From Entamoeba invadens IP1 (taxonomy: Eukaryota > Evosea > Mastigamoebida > Endamoebidae): a stretch of DNA of 64,000 bases. The translations under genes were made by a program, and so were the position numbers. Position 1 is the stretch's first letter. Each line of letters begins with the position of its first letter. This document shows positions 21,230 through 29,357 of the stretch, one piece after another. The DNA is taken from NCBI RefSeq assembly GCF_000330505.1, contig NW_004443615.1, positions 66,666 to 130,665 of the forward strand, read 5' to 3'. The notes beneath the pieces were generated by a model. The model was not told where the DNA came from, searched no databases, and saw nothing but the letters and a program-made list of their open reading frames with translations.

Positions 21230-21606
21230 GTTCCCCTGTCCACTTCTTGTTTGTGCCATTCTTTGCATTTTAAAGTTTTACCCAAACAAAAATAATTCTA
21301 TTTTTTTATCCAAAAATGTTATGCTGAATAATTTTAATGCTACAGAAAAAACAATTCGATTATTTAGTGCCTTTGTATTTATGGCTTCCCTTTTTTGAGT
21401 GGTTTATATTTTTGACAATTTGAAAATTTATAACAAATATATTTTGGTATGATTTATTTCCTAATTTTGTATCGATTCGTTAAAAAAGTAACTGAAATAA
21501 CACCTATTCATATTTCAAATATTGGAGTGAGAAATAATATGGAGTGAATCGTAAAAATGTTATATTAAAACAATCTTGTTTATCACATTTTCGGCTTTTG
21601 CGTCGT
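21230..21606. other. intergenic spacer between DENN and HIRA genes
   Basis: About 380 bases of AT-rich DNA upstream of the modelled DENN start and downstream of the HIRA stop. No gene or RNA recognised. Confidence 0.4.
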
Positions 21607-24171
21607 TCAGCTATCACTCGGTAACGTGATGAAAATGCTGGTAATCCGCTCACTGAGTTCCTCAAATTTCCCGATTAGTGGGTCGTTTGCATTCTTAGCT
21701 TTCATAAGACTAATACATGCCATTACCTCGGTTTGGAGCGCTTTTACTCGTTTGGAATCTTTGGATGACGTGCAAATGGATAAATAGTTGTTCAACAAAG
21801 TGTCAAAAGAGCTTTGAATTCCAAACTTGAGTTGCCCAAATATCCCCAACTCGAGTGCAGATTTTTGTTCGTTCACGATGGTTGAGCTCTCCATCTCTGG
21901 CGTCCCGATCAAAAAGAATTGCTCTTCCGAAACAACAAAGGTGAGCTCTTTTATCGTCACAAGCACTCTCTCGTTGACATAAACGACATTGGTAATTTCC
22001 TTCTTGTACATTTCCACTAACGGCATCACCGACACGCTTTTAATTTTCACAAAATTGTTGTCCATGATGTGGACATTACCTACAATGTCAACAACTATCA
22101 CCTTTTCGTCAAAAAACACTTTCGATATTTTACATGTCAAAACGACGGGAGAACAACACAATATTCCACTTTCACTCCAAAACAAGTACAATAACCCGTC
22201 ACACACAACCAAAACCTTCGTCTCGTTCACCAAAATCGTCTTGACTTGGAATGGTATAACCGTCGACCAAACCATATTCTGGTTGAAGTTTTTTATCACC
22301 TTAATCAAGCTCATTTTGCTCGTGTTGTCATACTCGCTGATGAAACTATACATGACCCGATTCACCAAATGCAATTTTTTCACTTTATCGTTGTTCTCGA
22401 GTTCTCTTAACACCCCACGTTTTTCCATCTCTTTGGTTGTGTTATCTGTGTCTTCTACATACCTTTTTCTGTCTTCTTTGTTGTCATTTTTCAATGGACT
22501 TTCCGTGCTCATTTCTTTTCTCAATGCACTGACTGCAGAATCACTGTTTGTCTTCATAAGTCTTTTTTTCAAATGTTCCTTACTTTTTAAGTGGTCTTTC
22601 AGGCTTTTTGCCTCTCTCAATGGTTTTTCCATTTTATCTTCTAATGAGATGCTTTTTCTTGCAGACTCATTGTTTTTTTCCATCGTGATTTTTTGGACAT
22701 TAGTCATCTTTTCGGATGATTTCTCGTTTACAAGTTTTTCGGGTTGTAAAACATTGCCCAAAGTTGTGGACGTTTTTTGTTGTTCTGTGGGGTTGTCAAC
22801 AACAAGGATGGGTTGAATTCTCTTTTTGCGAGACGGGTCGGTTTGGTGTGGCTGTGTGCTCTTGTTTTCTGAATGCACACTTAGAACAATTTGGGGTCCG
22901 TTGTTTACACTCTCGTGAACTATTCCATGCAGTGGAATTTCCACAATTTTTTCAGTTTCCATTTTTTGTCCAATTTTTTCTTCTTTTGAAGTTCCTGTCA
23001 CATTTTCATTTTCTTGCGCTTTTGTAAATTGTGCTTCTTTATTGACGACTTTTTGCTCGTCGTTTGACTTGAGTTTCTGATAGATTGACCGTTTCTTCAT
23101 TTCGACGTAATCATTCGTTTCTACAGTTCCTCCTACTTCGGCTTCAGTCAACTTGAAAAATCCCACAAACCCGTCAATCGAACACGCCATGAACATTAAA
23201 CCTCCAGGTAACCACGTGATATCTTGCACACACCCTTTGAACGCATTTTCTAAATAACAGAGTTGCCCTCTCTTGCTCACCCACAAACTCAAGCTGTTAT
23301 CCACTCCCCCAACAACAAAACAATTGAAAACCCTCTTCTTCCCTTCTTCTGTCGTCACCTTGTACAAACACGGAGAAAACCTCGAGCACACCACTTCGTT
23401 TTTGTGACCAACAAAAAATGCAGTTTGTCCAGTCACTCTGTTGTGAATTAGAGAAGCTGGTTGTTTCTTCTGTACTGCGCCTACCAAGAGCATTTGTGTT
23501 GCCTCGGGAGACCAACACGGTCTTAAAAAGAAATTGGTGTGTGTCTGGCTGCTGAATTGGTCCTTTGTTGTATTAACCACAGCTTCTCTTTGAACGTCCC
23601 ACTCAATTGCACAATTGGTGCATTGCGCCACAATTATAATTCCTAGTGGGTCCCACGCAATGCCAAAAACGCTTGACGGGTTTGGTAAAACGATGAGCTG
23701 CTTTCCCGTGTTTAAGTCCCAAATCATTACTTTTGAATCCAACGAAGCCGATGCCAGTTTAGTTCCGTCCGAGCAGAACGAGACGTCCGTGACCGAATCT
23801 GAGTGACCGACCAACTTGTGTTTGTAATCGTATTTTTGAAAGAAAAGCAAATTCTTTTCAAAAAAACCATCAGGATTATCCTCCAACATATACAAAATAG
23901 ACACAATGCCATCGTCTGTTCCTGCAGCCAAAAGTTCTCCGTCTGGTGACCATCGTAAACAATTGACGTTTTGTGACATTTGAATGACTGCCTGGAGTTT
24001 TGGTTCATCTTGTGTGTCCACCTCCGGTTTATACAAAGATTCGACATTCCAGACTTTGACGCGAGCGTCTCCTCCCCCTGTTGCCACTATTGGTTCAGAC
24101 GGGTGGCTGTCAATGCAGAAGATTGGGTTGCCATCGTGAGCCAACCAGAAGGGTTTTTTAAATATGACCAT
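21607..24171 (-). CDS. HIRA: HIRA/Hir1 histone H3.3 chaperone
   Basis: An 854-residue WD40 protein. HIRA deposits histone H3-H4 independently of replication. It starts FKKPFWLAHDGNPIFCID, matching the conserved HIRA N-terminus (WVNHNGKPIFSVD in animals). Seven WD blades occupy about 1-360, for example VNCLRWSPDGELLAAGTDDG, HSDSVTDVSFCSDGTKLASAS and GIAWDPLGIIIVAQC. A charged, Lys/Ser-rich disordered linker spans about 360-590. The C-terminal HIRA region follows, with NMVWSTVIPFQVKTI and a final helical part, GIFGQLKFGIQSSFDTLLNNYLSIC, matching the trimerisation region. The CAF-1 p60 relative is less likely because of this C-terminal domain. ATG 24171 is directly supported by homology to the first residues. 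Confidence 0.88.
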   Translation of the reverse strand: MVIFKKPFWLAHDGNPIFCIDSHPSEPIVATGGGDARVKVWNVESLYKPEVDTQDEPKLQAVIQMSQNVNCLRWSPDGELLAAGTDDGIVSILYMLEDNPDGFFEKNLLFFQKYDYKHKLVGHSDSVTDVSFCSDGTKLASASLDSKVMIWDLNTGKQLIVLPNPSSVFGIAWDPLGIIIVAQCTNCAIEWDVQREAVVNTTKDQFSSQTHTNFFLRPCWSPEATQMLLVGAVQKKQPASLIHNRVTGQTAFFVGHKNEVVCSRFSPCLYKVTTEEGKKRVFNCFVVGGVDNSLSLWVSKRGQLCYLENAFKGCVQDITWLPGGLMFMACSIDGFVGFFKLTEAEVGGTVETNDYVEMKKRSIYQKLKSNDEQKVVNKEAQFTKAQENENVTGTSKEEKIGQKMETEKIVEIPLHGIVHESVNNGPQIVLSVHSENKSTQPHQTDPSRKKRIQPILVVDNPTEQQKTSTTLGNVLQPEKLVNEKSSEKMTNVQKITMEKNNESARKSISLEDKMEKPLREAKSLKDHLKSKEHLKKRLMKTNSDSAVSALRKEMSTESPLKNDNKEDRKRYVEDTDNTTKEMEKRGVLRELENNDKVKKLHLVNRVMYSFISEYDNTSKMSLIKVIKNFNQNMVWSTVIPFQVKTILVNETKVLVVCDGLLYLFWSESGILCCSPVVLTCKISKVFFDEKVIVVDIVGNVHIMDNNFVKIKSVSVMPLVEMYKKEITNVVYVNERVLVTIKELTFVVSEEQFFLIGTPEMESSTIVNEQKSALELGIFGQLKFGIQSSFDTLLNNYLSICTSSKDSKRVKALQTEVMACISLMKAKNANDPLIGKFEELSERITSIFITLPSDS

Positions 24172-24391
24172 CAGCGATTATTCTTTACCTTTCAGAGTTT
24201 TCCTCAATTTTTTTGTGCTCTTCTCTTTTCTCTTTCCACCAAGAATAATAACAATTATAAATTAATTGTTTAAAAATACTATATCATTATTAAATATTAA
24301 ACAATACAACTTCCCGTTCCGCATTGAGATCACTAGTAGTTTGAATAGTAAAAAAACTAAAAAAAATGGTATCTCAACAAAAAAATGAGAA

Positions 24392-24946
24392 TTAAAATTT
24401 CTTTGCAAAGTCCGCGACTGTCGTGAGTTTTTCGTTTTCTTTTTGTGAGTCGAAGACGTGGAACGAATCAAAAGACGCGTGAACCATACCAGCTAACATT
24501 TTAATAGGTTCAGTAGCTTTTTCAAAACCTTCCGACCCACAGGTACACAGACAGACAAATTTGAGTTTTTTCAACTTTTCCTCCAAACATTTTTTTGGAG
24601 AAAAATCAGACCAATTGAACAAAGATACAGTCCTGTCGAGGAGCAATTTCACTTGTGCTGGCATATAATACCAATAGACGGGATATGAAAAAATGACCAC
24701 ATCAGCCTCAACCATTTCTTTTAATATTTCAAAGCACTCGTCGGATTGCGAGCAATAGAATTGGTCCGGGTGTGCTTTGCATCCCAAACATCCATGACAT
24801 CCATTCAATTGATTTTGTGCAATATTAAATGTCTTATTCGTTATTTGATGTGTTTTCTCAAGCTCTTCTACATACTTAGCTGCTAATTTGGCACTCATCC
24901 CATTCTCCCTGTAACTTCCAATGATAGTCACTACTTTCAATGACAT
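24392..24946 (-). CDS. flavodoxin-fold NAD(P)H-dependent FMN reductase / iron-sulfur flavoprotein-like
   Basis: A 184-residue protein starting MSLKVVTIIGSYRENGMSAKLA, the FMN phosphate-binding loop (GSYRENGMS). A CHGCLGC cysteine cluster (about 50-56) follows and resembles the compact cysteine motif of iron-sulfur flavoproteins and related oxidoreductases. VIFSYPVYWYYMPAQVKLLLDR (about 85-106) is the second FMN-binding motif typical of the NADPH-dependent FMN reductase family. The C-terminus (VADFAKKF) closes the fold. It probably reduces flavin, quinone or nitro compounds in the anaerobic cytosol. Such genes are common in anaerobic bacteria and archaea and are thought to be horizontally acquired in Entamoeba; the sequence here shows no separate proof. 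A single complete exon, 220 bases upstream of HIRA on the same strand. Confidence 0.88.
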   Translation of the reverse strand: MSLKVVTIIGSYRENGMSAKLAAKYVEELEKTHQITNKTFNIAQNQLNGCHGCLGCKAHPDQFYCSQSDECFEILKEMVEADVVIFSYPVYWYYMPAQVKLLLDRTVSLFNWSDFSPKKCLEEKLKKLKFVCLCTCGSEGFEKATEPIKMLAGMVHASFDSFHVFDSQKENEKLTTVADFAKKF

Positions 24947-25441
24947 GTACTCACTGAATTAAGTAAGATTCATTCGGCTTATATATCTTCAGCAACTTCC
25001 ACAAAGCTCCTATCTTTGATTTGTGGTTTGTTTTATAATTACTCATTATGACAATTTCTATTTATATAATTTATTTTTACTATAATTATAATTGTTATAA
25101 TAACAAAGAAAATATCTTTGAGGTTTCACATCTATATATCCAAGAAAATTTCTAGATTTCGTCGAATTTCTATTTTCATTTTTTAATAGAATATTTTTAG
25201 TTTTTTTTTCGAATGGTTTTCAAATCATTTTAAATCTCAATAATCCAAATCAAAATAATATTAGGGGTGCAATGTTATTTAATCACATTTTTTATCCAAA
25301 AAAATAGTTGTGGAAACACCAAATAGTTACTTTATAATATTTTAAACTATATGTTATGAAATGTACCCCAATTGAATTAATAATTTTCTTTAATTATTAA
25401 TTCATTTCTACTTTATTCAAAGTAGAACGAACTACAAATTT
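24947..25441. other. divergent intergenic region
   Basis: About 495 bases between the flavoprotein (minus) and the LCAT-like gene (plus). It is AT-rich, with an AAGTAGAACGAAC stretch about 20 bases before the LCAT start that could be an initiator or GAAC-type region. No gene recognised. Confidence 0.4.
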
Positions 25442-26593
25442 ATGGTTTTATTCTTTTTATTACTGTCGTTTTCGTTGTCGGCATGTACCACACGTAAACC
25501 GCTTCTCTTTATTCCTGGTGTGATGTCCACTGTGTTATATTCAAAATTAGACATTCCCGACACTGTCCCACATTCTGTTATTCCTGAAGAGTGTGTTCGT
25601 GCAAGTCCGGAGTTTCTTCTTTGGCAAAACGTTTCTTTTCTGAGTAAGAATCCTATTTGCAATTTTGCATATATCAAACAACAATACAACGAAAAGACCG
25701 AATTATTAGAAACTATAGAAGGTGTTGATATAACAGTTCCCGAATTTGGAAGCACATTTGCTTGTTCGAAATTGGCCCCAAATGTTCCTGGGAAAAGCAC
25801 CGATTATTTACGACCAGTTTTTCAACGATTAGAGAAACAAGGGTATCAAGATGGTGTAGATCTTTTCTGTGCCGGGTATGATTGGCGAAAAGCGCGATAT
25901 ACCCTGGACTCCTATATCTCCGATACAATTTCTTTAATTAAAAAAATCAAAGCGGAAACAAAGCAAAAAGTGATGATTGTCTCTCACTCCTATGGTGGAC
26001 TCATTTCGACTTTCTTGGCAGACAAATTTGATGATATAGAAAATTATATAGAAAATTATATGTCCGTAGCAACCCCATATGCAGGGGCATTTTTGTCTGT
26101 CCAATCAATGCTTTCGGGACTCGACTGGGTGCCTGTCGACCCAAAACTGTTTACTGATGCCTCCCGAAATATCGAAGCAAATTATCAAATGCTTCCAAAC
26201 CCTCAATATTGGGGAACACAAAACATCTTAAAAGTCGGAACACAAACTTTTACCGCACAAAATTTCGGAGACGTTTTAACTCGACTTGCTCCCTTTGGAA
26301 AACAAATGGAGCAAAAATTGAGGTACACATTCGGCAAAATGCCAAACGTGAATTTGACTTGTGTATATTCAAGTGGCGAGGAGACTGCTGAATATGCCGA
26401 ATTCGATGACTGGTCTTTCGAAAATGGAAGATATCAATTCGGTGATGGGGATGATACCGTCAACTTAAATTCTTTGGAGTACTGCAAAGAGCTTGGTTTC
26501 ACTTTAAAACACATGGGCAAGAAAACTCACATGACGGTGATCACTTCAGAAGATTTCACAAATTATTTACTCGGCTTTGTTTGCGACAAATAA
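25442..26593 (+). CDS. secreted LCAT/phospholipase-family acyltransferase
   Basis: A 383-residue protein beginning with a signal peptide, MVLFFLLLSFSLSA. It belongs to the lecithin:cholesterol acyltransferase group, alpha/beta hydrolases that act on phospholipid or lipid acyl chains. Family marks: KPLLFIPGVMSTVLYSK after the signal, the RPVFQRLEKQGYQDGVDLFCAGYDWRKA segment with the conserved YDWR, nucleophile Ser183 in VSHSYGG, acidic residue in GDGDDTVN (about 338-345) and His in THMTVI (about 362). The putative product is exported or lysosomal. Whether it transfers acyl chains to sterol or only hydrolyses phospholipids cannot be told. No intron. A CCGTCATTAAGTGACGG hairpin follows about 40 bases after the stop. 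Confidence 0.9.
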   Translation: MVLFFLLLSFSLSACTTRKPLLFIPGVMSTVLYSKLDIPDTVPHSVIPEECVRASPEFLLWQNVSFLSKNPICNFAYIKQQYNEKTELLETIEGVDITVPEFGSTFACSKLAPNVPGKSTDYLRPVFQRLEKQGYQDGVDLFCAGYDWRKARYTLDSYISDTISLIKKIKAETKQKVMIVSHSYGGLISTFLADKFDDIENYIENYMSVATPYAGAFLSVQSMLSGLDWVPVDPKLFTDASRNIEANYQMLPNPQYWGTQNILKVGTQTFTAQNFGDVLTRLAPFGKQMEQKLRYTFGKMPNVNLTCVYSSGEETAEYAEFDDWSFENGRYQFGDGDDTVNLNSLEYCKELGFTLKHMGKKTHMTVITSEDFTNYLLGFVCDK

Positions 26594-26634
26594 GAGATTT
26601 CTATTAGTATTGTTATTTTAATGTAGTTTGGTCC

Positions 26635-26651
26635 CCGTCATTAAGTGACGG
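26635..26651 (+). terminator. small hairpin in the 3' region of LCAT-like gene
   Basis: CCGTCA and TGACGG pair around TTAAG, about 40 bases after the stop codon. It is the only GC-rich stretch in the spacer. It may be a 3'-UTR structure; no direct evidence for termination. Confidence 0.3.
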
Positions 26652-26997
26652 TATTGTTTCTTTGAAATTAAAAAGTAATAATAATATTAGTATTATTTAA
26701 TAATAAAGAAATAATAATAACAATTAATAATTAATCATTTATTTTTTCTATATAATTTAATTTATAAGATAGTTATTATAACCATTTAATTACTAATACT
26801 GTTTAAAACTATTATTTGTGTTTACTAAACTATATAATTAATTTATTAATATTTAGTAATAATTACTAATAAATAGTTACTTAACGATATAGTATTTTTA
26901 TCATTATATTTATTAAAAAAAAATTCGGATTTGTAAAATCCCATAATTTAAAAAACACGATAAAATGTAATTAATAATCAAATTGAATAATTGAATT

Positions 26998-27223
26998 GAA
27001 GTTGGAATGTTTGAGATGGGAGTATAAAGTGTTCATTCATCACTGAACTATTCTCGGGAAATTCCTCGAACATCAGGGTAGAAAGTACCATCCTTTAATA
27101 GGAAGGTGGAACATATGGATGCATAGAATCTTTGGATGAGCTTAAACCATATGAACCATTTTCGTTGTAAATACAGTTATTCAAACGCTTATGTAACTCG
27201 ATGAGGGTCAGTCTCCAACTTCA
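26998..27223 (+). ncRNA. RNase MRP RNA (candidate)
   Basis: About 226 bases. RNase MRP processes pre-rRNA. Evidence is structural and motif-based. The ends pair perfectly over 9 bp (GAAGTTGGA at 26998-27006 with TCCAACTTC at 27214-27222), as P1 should. TTGAG (27011-27015) can pair with CTCGA (27197-27201) as P2. A P3-like hairpin lies at about 27030-27048. GGGAAATTCCTCGAAC (27056-27071) matches the conserved CR-I block, which reads GGGAAAGTCCCCGGAC in human MRP. Directly after comes GGTA-GAAAG-TACC (27077-27089), a short hairpin with loop GAAAG, the GARAR motif diagnostic of the MRP P8 loop. A run of six T (27224-27229) follows immediately, as expected for a Pol III terminator. RNase P RNA is the main alternative, but GARAR favours MRP. 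Confidence 0.78.
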
Positions 27224-27229
27224 TTTTTT
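27224..27229 (+). terminator. oligo-T Pol III terminator
   Basis: TTTTTT immediately after the closing helix of the candidate RNase MRP RNA. Confidence 0.6.
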
Positions 27230-27511
27230 GAATCCTCAATTAATATTCATTGATATAAATTGAATAAATATATTTAACTGTCTTATTCATAATATGCACC
27301 AAACTCAATAGAATACAATTAATACAGCAGTTAACTTTTTTATTAATTGTATTTCTTGCAAACAAATGAAACAGTAATAAACTTGATAATATAACAAATT
27401 CAATTTAACTAATAAAAGAAACTATATAATTATAGTATAATTCCAATTCCTCAAACTCCACAACAAGATCCCAATAAACTAGTTTATTTAAAAAATACCA
27501 AAGCGGTGACT

Positions 27512-28810
27512 TCACCCGAATATAATGGACAGTTGTGGCTGTTCGTTGAATGTGTCGATGACATTTCCAAACTCCTCTCTTTTCAGATCTTTACTATCTT
27601 TCAGTGAATCTCTCATCTGATTTGGTTCTCTTCCAAATTCCCTCTGTGAGTCATTTCTTCCGTCCCGTGTCATTTCTCTCATAGACAAGTCCCGTTGTGC
27701 TTCTCGGGGTATATTCATCTCTCTTGGTACTTCACGTGTTAAGTCTCTCTGCAATTCCCTTCCCAAATCGCGTGGGAGTTCTCTTTGCAATTCTCTTGGG
27801 ACTTCTCTTGGTAAGTCCATTGGTAAATCTCTAGGTCTGAACCCATCATATTCGTCTCTCTTAGGAAATGGTACCACATCATTCACTGGTGGTTTTGCAT
27901 ATGATATTGTGTCTCTTCCATACCTTTGAAATTGATAATCGGCATACGCTTGGTCATACCCATCTCTCTTCTCTCTCACGTCTCTCTCACTTCGACTGTC
28001 TCTATTCTCCCTCACCTCTCGAACATCTCTAAAGCTATCTCTCTTCTTCTCCGAGTCTCTTTGATAATCAATCGGCTTCTCGCGTTCTCTAAATTCCTTT
28101 TGTTGGTCGAACTTGACAGGTGTGTCTGAAGATCCTTCCACTGTCTCACTATGTTCTTGTTGGTCTGACATATTGTGTTGTTTTTGGAATTTTGAAATAG
28201 GGTTATTGTCTCGTTCGTTAGTCCCTTGAGTTTTTCGAGTGTTTTGTTTGAACAAGTCCCAGATGGCGCTCTTCGACTCGACTCTTCTTTGAATCAGTTC
28301 TTGTGTCAGAGTGATCGGCTCTTCTATTTTTGGCAATTTCTCCTGACTGAATTCTTGTAAGCGGTCGATAATAGTGTCGCACATCTTCGTTGGGAGTTCA
28401 TACACACTGATTTGTTCACATACACTTCTCCAACTCGCAGAGTCGGGAACTATTTCATTCCCAACATCTATCAAAGCAGGAACGTGTATACTCAACGGAA
28501 GTTGCGACACTTTCTTTCCAAATTGTATCGACTGAGAGTCCGGCAGAGTCGCCAAAAAGTCGGTGTATATCTTCGATTCTCCTATCGAAGGAAACTGAAA
28601 AAGAGGCGCTTGCGACATATCTGCTTTGAGTAATCTCAGTGGATACTTTAAACAATACTCAAACTCTACCCATCGGAGTTTCGACCGCGACGTGAATAGG
28701 AAGTTATAGTAAGCTTCCACATCAAAAGTTGTCTTCACGTTTTTCGCAACTTCTTTTCCAAAACTGAGGTAAGAAAGTAACAATGGGTTAGGTGGGGATG
28801 GCTCACTCAT
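27512..28810 (-). CDS. orphan protein with arginine/acidic RE-RD repeat tail
   Basis: A 432-residue protein starting MSEPSPPNPLLLSYLSFG. Residues 1-190 look globular and helical (for example SYLSFGKEVAKNVKTTFDVEAYYNFL, and a hydrophobic-rich 60-130 region). From about 190 the sequence is low complexity. It first has scattered charged residues (FREREKPIDYQRDSEKKRD, REVRENRDSRSERDVREKRD), then a striking tetrapeptide-like series of the type DLPREVPRELQRELPRDLGREL at about 330-400. The alternating Arg and acidic residues resemble the RE/RD tails of RNA-processing proteins, so a role in RNA metabolism is an inference. The N-terminal domain is not recognised. The gene is on the strand opposite to the RNase MRP candidate and about 280 bases away. 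Start ATG 28810 is unambiguous. Confidence 0.72.
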   Translation of the reverse strand: MSEPSPPNPLLLSYLSFGKEVAKNVKTTFDVEAYYNFLFTSRSKLRWVEFEYCLKYPLRLLKADMSQAPLFQFPSIGESKIYTDFLATLPDSQSIQFGKKVSQLPLSIHVPALIDVGNEIVPDSASWRSVCEQISVYELPTKMCDTIIDRLQEFSQEKLPKIEEPITLTQELIQRRVESKSAIWDLFKQNTRKTQGTNERDNNPISKFQKQHNMSDQQEHSETVEGSSDTPVKFDQQKEFREREKPIDYQRDSEKKRDSFRDVREVRENRDSRSERDVREKRDGYDQAYADYQFQRYGRDTISYAKPPVNDVVPFPKRDEYDGFRPRDLPMDLPREVPRELQRELPRDLGRELQRDLTREVPREMNIPREAQRDLSMREMTRDGRNDSQREFGREPNQMRDSLKDSKDLKREEFGNVIDTFNEQPQLSIIFG

Positions 28811-29357
28811 TTGTGGTATTATTTTTCTAGTTTTTAATGGTTTTATCTTTTTAGTCTTTTTATCTTTACCCCTTGACGTGTCGAACAGTTTATTATTTCT
28901 ATTCTTTCAGTACAAAACAAAATCTTTTTTCATTAAGTTTTTGTTGTTCTTTTATCAACAAAATTTAGTTATTTTATTCCTTCTTCTCATTTTTTAATCT
29001 TGTACTATATATTCTAATTTTATATTATATTATATACCTATTGTCATCGTAAATTAAAATATAAAACCACAAATTAATATAATAGTTCTTAATATTACTA
29101 CTAAATATTAATAATATAATATCTGTATGTAATTCTATAATTTGCAATGAATTATTATTTAATTCATTTCAAATTATATATTATTATTACTATTATTACT
29201 ATTATGAAGTTAGAGTTAAATGAAATTCTATATTTTAGTTCAAATTCCATTAACATACCATTTTTTTGATGTGTTATAAAACAGTTATAACGGACGTTTT
29301 GTATTTCAGTTACGATTAACTTAAAAAGTTGCGACAACTGAGATAGAGCAAAACGGA
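28811..29357. other. divergent intergenic region
   Basis: About 545 bases between two divergent genes; T-rich near 28850-28990, AT-rich elsewhere. A short GC-containing stretch before the villin-like ATG (TTAAAAAGTTGCGACAACTGAGA) is probably its leader. No gene or RNA recognised. Confidence 0.4.

Noticed and set aside
24392..24946. Claim of horizontal transfer for the flavoprotein
   Set aside because: Likely on family grounds, but nothing in local composition proves it; noted only as background.
26635..26651. Hairpin as a bacterial-type terminator
   Set aside because: The genome is eukaryotic and the hairpin lacks a T tract; kept only as a weak 3'-region structure.
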